Source: Actinocorallia sp. API 0066
GTDB lineage: Bacteria > Actinomycetota > Actinomycetes > Streptosporangiales > Streptosporangiaceae
Length of the DNA stretch: 64,000 nt
Direction of reading: 5' to 3'
Assembly (NCBI RefSeq): GCF_020991275.1
Contig: NZ_JAJLQY010000011.1
Span: 247,263-311,262 of the forward strand
A program made the translations under genes and the position numbers. Shown in pieces: positions 62,942-64,000 of this stretch. The notes beneath the pieces were generated by a model. The model made no database searches, was not told the DNA's origin, and worked only from the letters and a program-made list of their open reading frames with translations. Within the stretch, counting starts at the first letter, position 1, and every line of letters starts with the position of its first letter.

Positions 62942-63631
62942 TTAGAGCTTCTTGGTACGGATCGCCCACGTGGCGTCGAAGTGGTTGCTTGTGGCGTTCG
63001 CGGCGCCTATGAGCACGTTGGGCAGTTGGCTCTCGCAGCCGGTCGCCCAGTCGATGGCGAAGACGTCGTCGTAGACCTTCGTCCGGTTCATGAGGTGCCC
63101 GCCGATCACCCACGGCAGCGCCCACTGGATGCGGGGGGCGAGCGTGACGGGGGCGGCGTTGGAGCCGATGTAGCAGTTCGGGCCGAGGCCGTCGCCGATG
63201 AGGCGCGCTTTCAGGCCGACCTTGGACGGGTAGAGGATGCCGGGCGAGACCTGCCCCGCAGCCTCGATCTGGACCTTCCAGCCCGTCGGGTCGGGGATCT
63301 CCAGCGGGGTGCCGAGCACACCCGTGACGAATGGGATGGGGTCGCCCTTCAGCGAGCCGAGGACGGCGATCTTGCTTCCGTTCACGTTGCCTTGGCCGAT
63401 GGTGAGCCGGTAGGGCGAGTTGATCCGGGCCTTCATGTTCTTCAGGCGGAACTGGCCGTCCAGGGCGGTCATGACGAAGCACGTCCAGTCCGAGGCGCCC
63501 GCGGGCTTCGCGGGGCAGTCGGCGAAGTCCGCCTCGGACGGCGTGTACGGGTTGTCGGCCGACGCGGGCGCCTGGGCGAGCCCGAGGCCCAGGGCGAGGG
63601 CGGCAAGCCCTGTGATGATGACGCGGCGCAT
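62942..63631 (-). CDS. Secreted protein, paralogue 3 of 3
   Basis: 229 residues from ATG 63631, chosen for AAGGAG 8 bases upstream and the signal peptide that follows directly (MRRVIITGLAALALGLGLA, cleavage near ASA|DN). The mature part opens NPYTPSEADFADCPAKPAGA then WTCFVM, with NCYIGSNAAPVTL and ATGCES later and WAIRTKKL at the end. It is the first gene of the tandem trio. No homologue of known function is recognised. Confidence 0.76.
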   Translation of the reverse strand: MRRVIITGLAALALGLGLAQAPASADNPYTPSEADFADCPAKPAGASDWTCFVMTALDGQFRLKNMKARINSPYRLTIGQGNVNGSKIAVLGSLKGDPIPFVTGVLGTPLEIPDPTGWKVQIEAAGQVSPGILYPSKVGLKARLIGDGLGPNCYIGSNAAPVTLAPRIQWALPWVIGGHLMNRTKVYDDVFAIDWATGCESQLPNVLIGAANATSNHFDATWAIRTKKL

Positions 63632-63925
63632 GAACACGGCTCCTTGGGGGGTGGGGATACCGGTGAGGCGAACGCCCGCCTCTGTGTGCCTCTGGGGGAT
63701 TGGGGGCGTCGCTGAGACTAACGTCACAAATCACCCAATCCAAGGTCTGCTGTGTCACGAACGGGAAACGCGGGGTACCTCTTGCCTTGACCGGTCCACT
63801 ACGGTGCGAGCGCGTGGCGCGGGCTTGGTAAGTTACTCATCGGTACAACACGGGACCCGCACGCGCTCCAGCTGGCGGCGAGCCCTACGCTTCAGCCAAT
63901 GGCCGTACCCCAGGAGGACGGAACA

Positions 63926-64000
63926 GTGTTCCTGATCACATTGATCGTCGGGCTCGCGGGCACGGCGGTCGCGCTCGCGCTCGCCGGAAAACGCGTGCTC
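63926..64000 (+). CDS. Start of a membrane-anchored protein, cut by window edge
   Basis: GTG 63926 follows CAGGAGG by 8 bases. The visible 25 residues (MFLITLIVGLAGTAVALALA then GKRVL) are a single hydrophobic helix followed by basic residues, as in a signal anchor. The rest is outside the window, so the family is unknown. Confidence 0.65.
   Translation, partial: MFLITLIVGLAGTAVALALAGKRVL

Overview
The window is GC-rich with many GTG starts and tightly coupled genes. It carries an HspR/HAIR-type dnaK operon, a DUF574-type SAM methyltransferase, a DUF3151 protein and several NB-ARC/TPR proteins. This points to a filamentous actinomycete, most likely Streptosporangiales (Actinomadura/Actinocorallia/Thermomonospora-like). 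The genus is an inference from gene content only.

1-13,030 is an integrated mobile element and its cargo. On the left, minus-strand genes encode an unrecognised element protein (cut by the window edge), a secreted GH12-type glycosidase and a sigma-region-4-like regulator. Next come a small HTH protein and a large (about 1,500 aa) STAND/NACHT NTPase with a C-terminal PD-(D/E)xK nuclease signature, a candidate defence cargo. An IS3-family remnant follows, running straight into a decapitated Rep-like ATPase. An excisionase, an orphan copy of the integrase N-terminal domain, the tyrosine integrase and an A24 prepilin peptidase complete the element. A tRNA-Arg(ACG) lies just beyond and is a plausible attachment site.

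13,095-22,500 is a secretion and cell-surface block: a lipoprotein, a phosphotriesterase-family hydrolase, a thioester-domain adhesin, a membrane-anchored AA10 LPMO and a GH64 beta-1,3-glucanase. A two-component system sits among them, with kinase and regulator genes separated by an oppositely oriented secreted-protein gene. 22,500-32,300 holds small metabolic and regulatory genes: methyltransferase, DinB, VOC proteins, rubredoxin, two convergent TetR regulators and a CNNM/CorC protein. It also holds a UvrA-like ABC gene broken by an apparent single-base frameshift.

32,340-39,067 is a six-gene, almost fully overlapping minus-strand operon. A Tat lipoprotein sugar/glycerophosphate-type binding protein and two permeases lead into an NB-ARC-TPR protein, a cyclase-homology protein and a short NB-ARC-like ATPase. 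The last three each carry a short RHIM/BASS-like amyloid motif, so this may be an NLR-like signalling or immunity module. A GDPD gene lies upstream.

40,209-49,600 is core chromosome (purA, DUF3151, fba, pyrE) plus a one-protein ECF sigma/anti-sigma/surface-sensor fusion, a NYN-domain protein and a TPR protein. 49,790-53,363 holds phoD and, upstream of its 3' end, a decayed duplicate of the phoD tail. The two copies flank a cassette with a UTRA-type regulator and two small coupled genes. 53,656-61,230 has a small basic protein and the heat-shock operon dnaK-grpE-dnaJ-hspR-clpB with a HAIR operator. The window ends with three tandem paralogous secreted proteins of unknown family and the start of a membrane protein.
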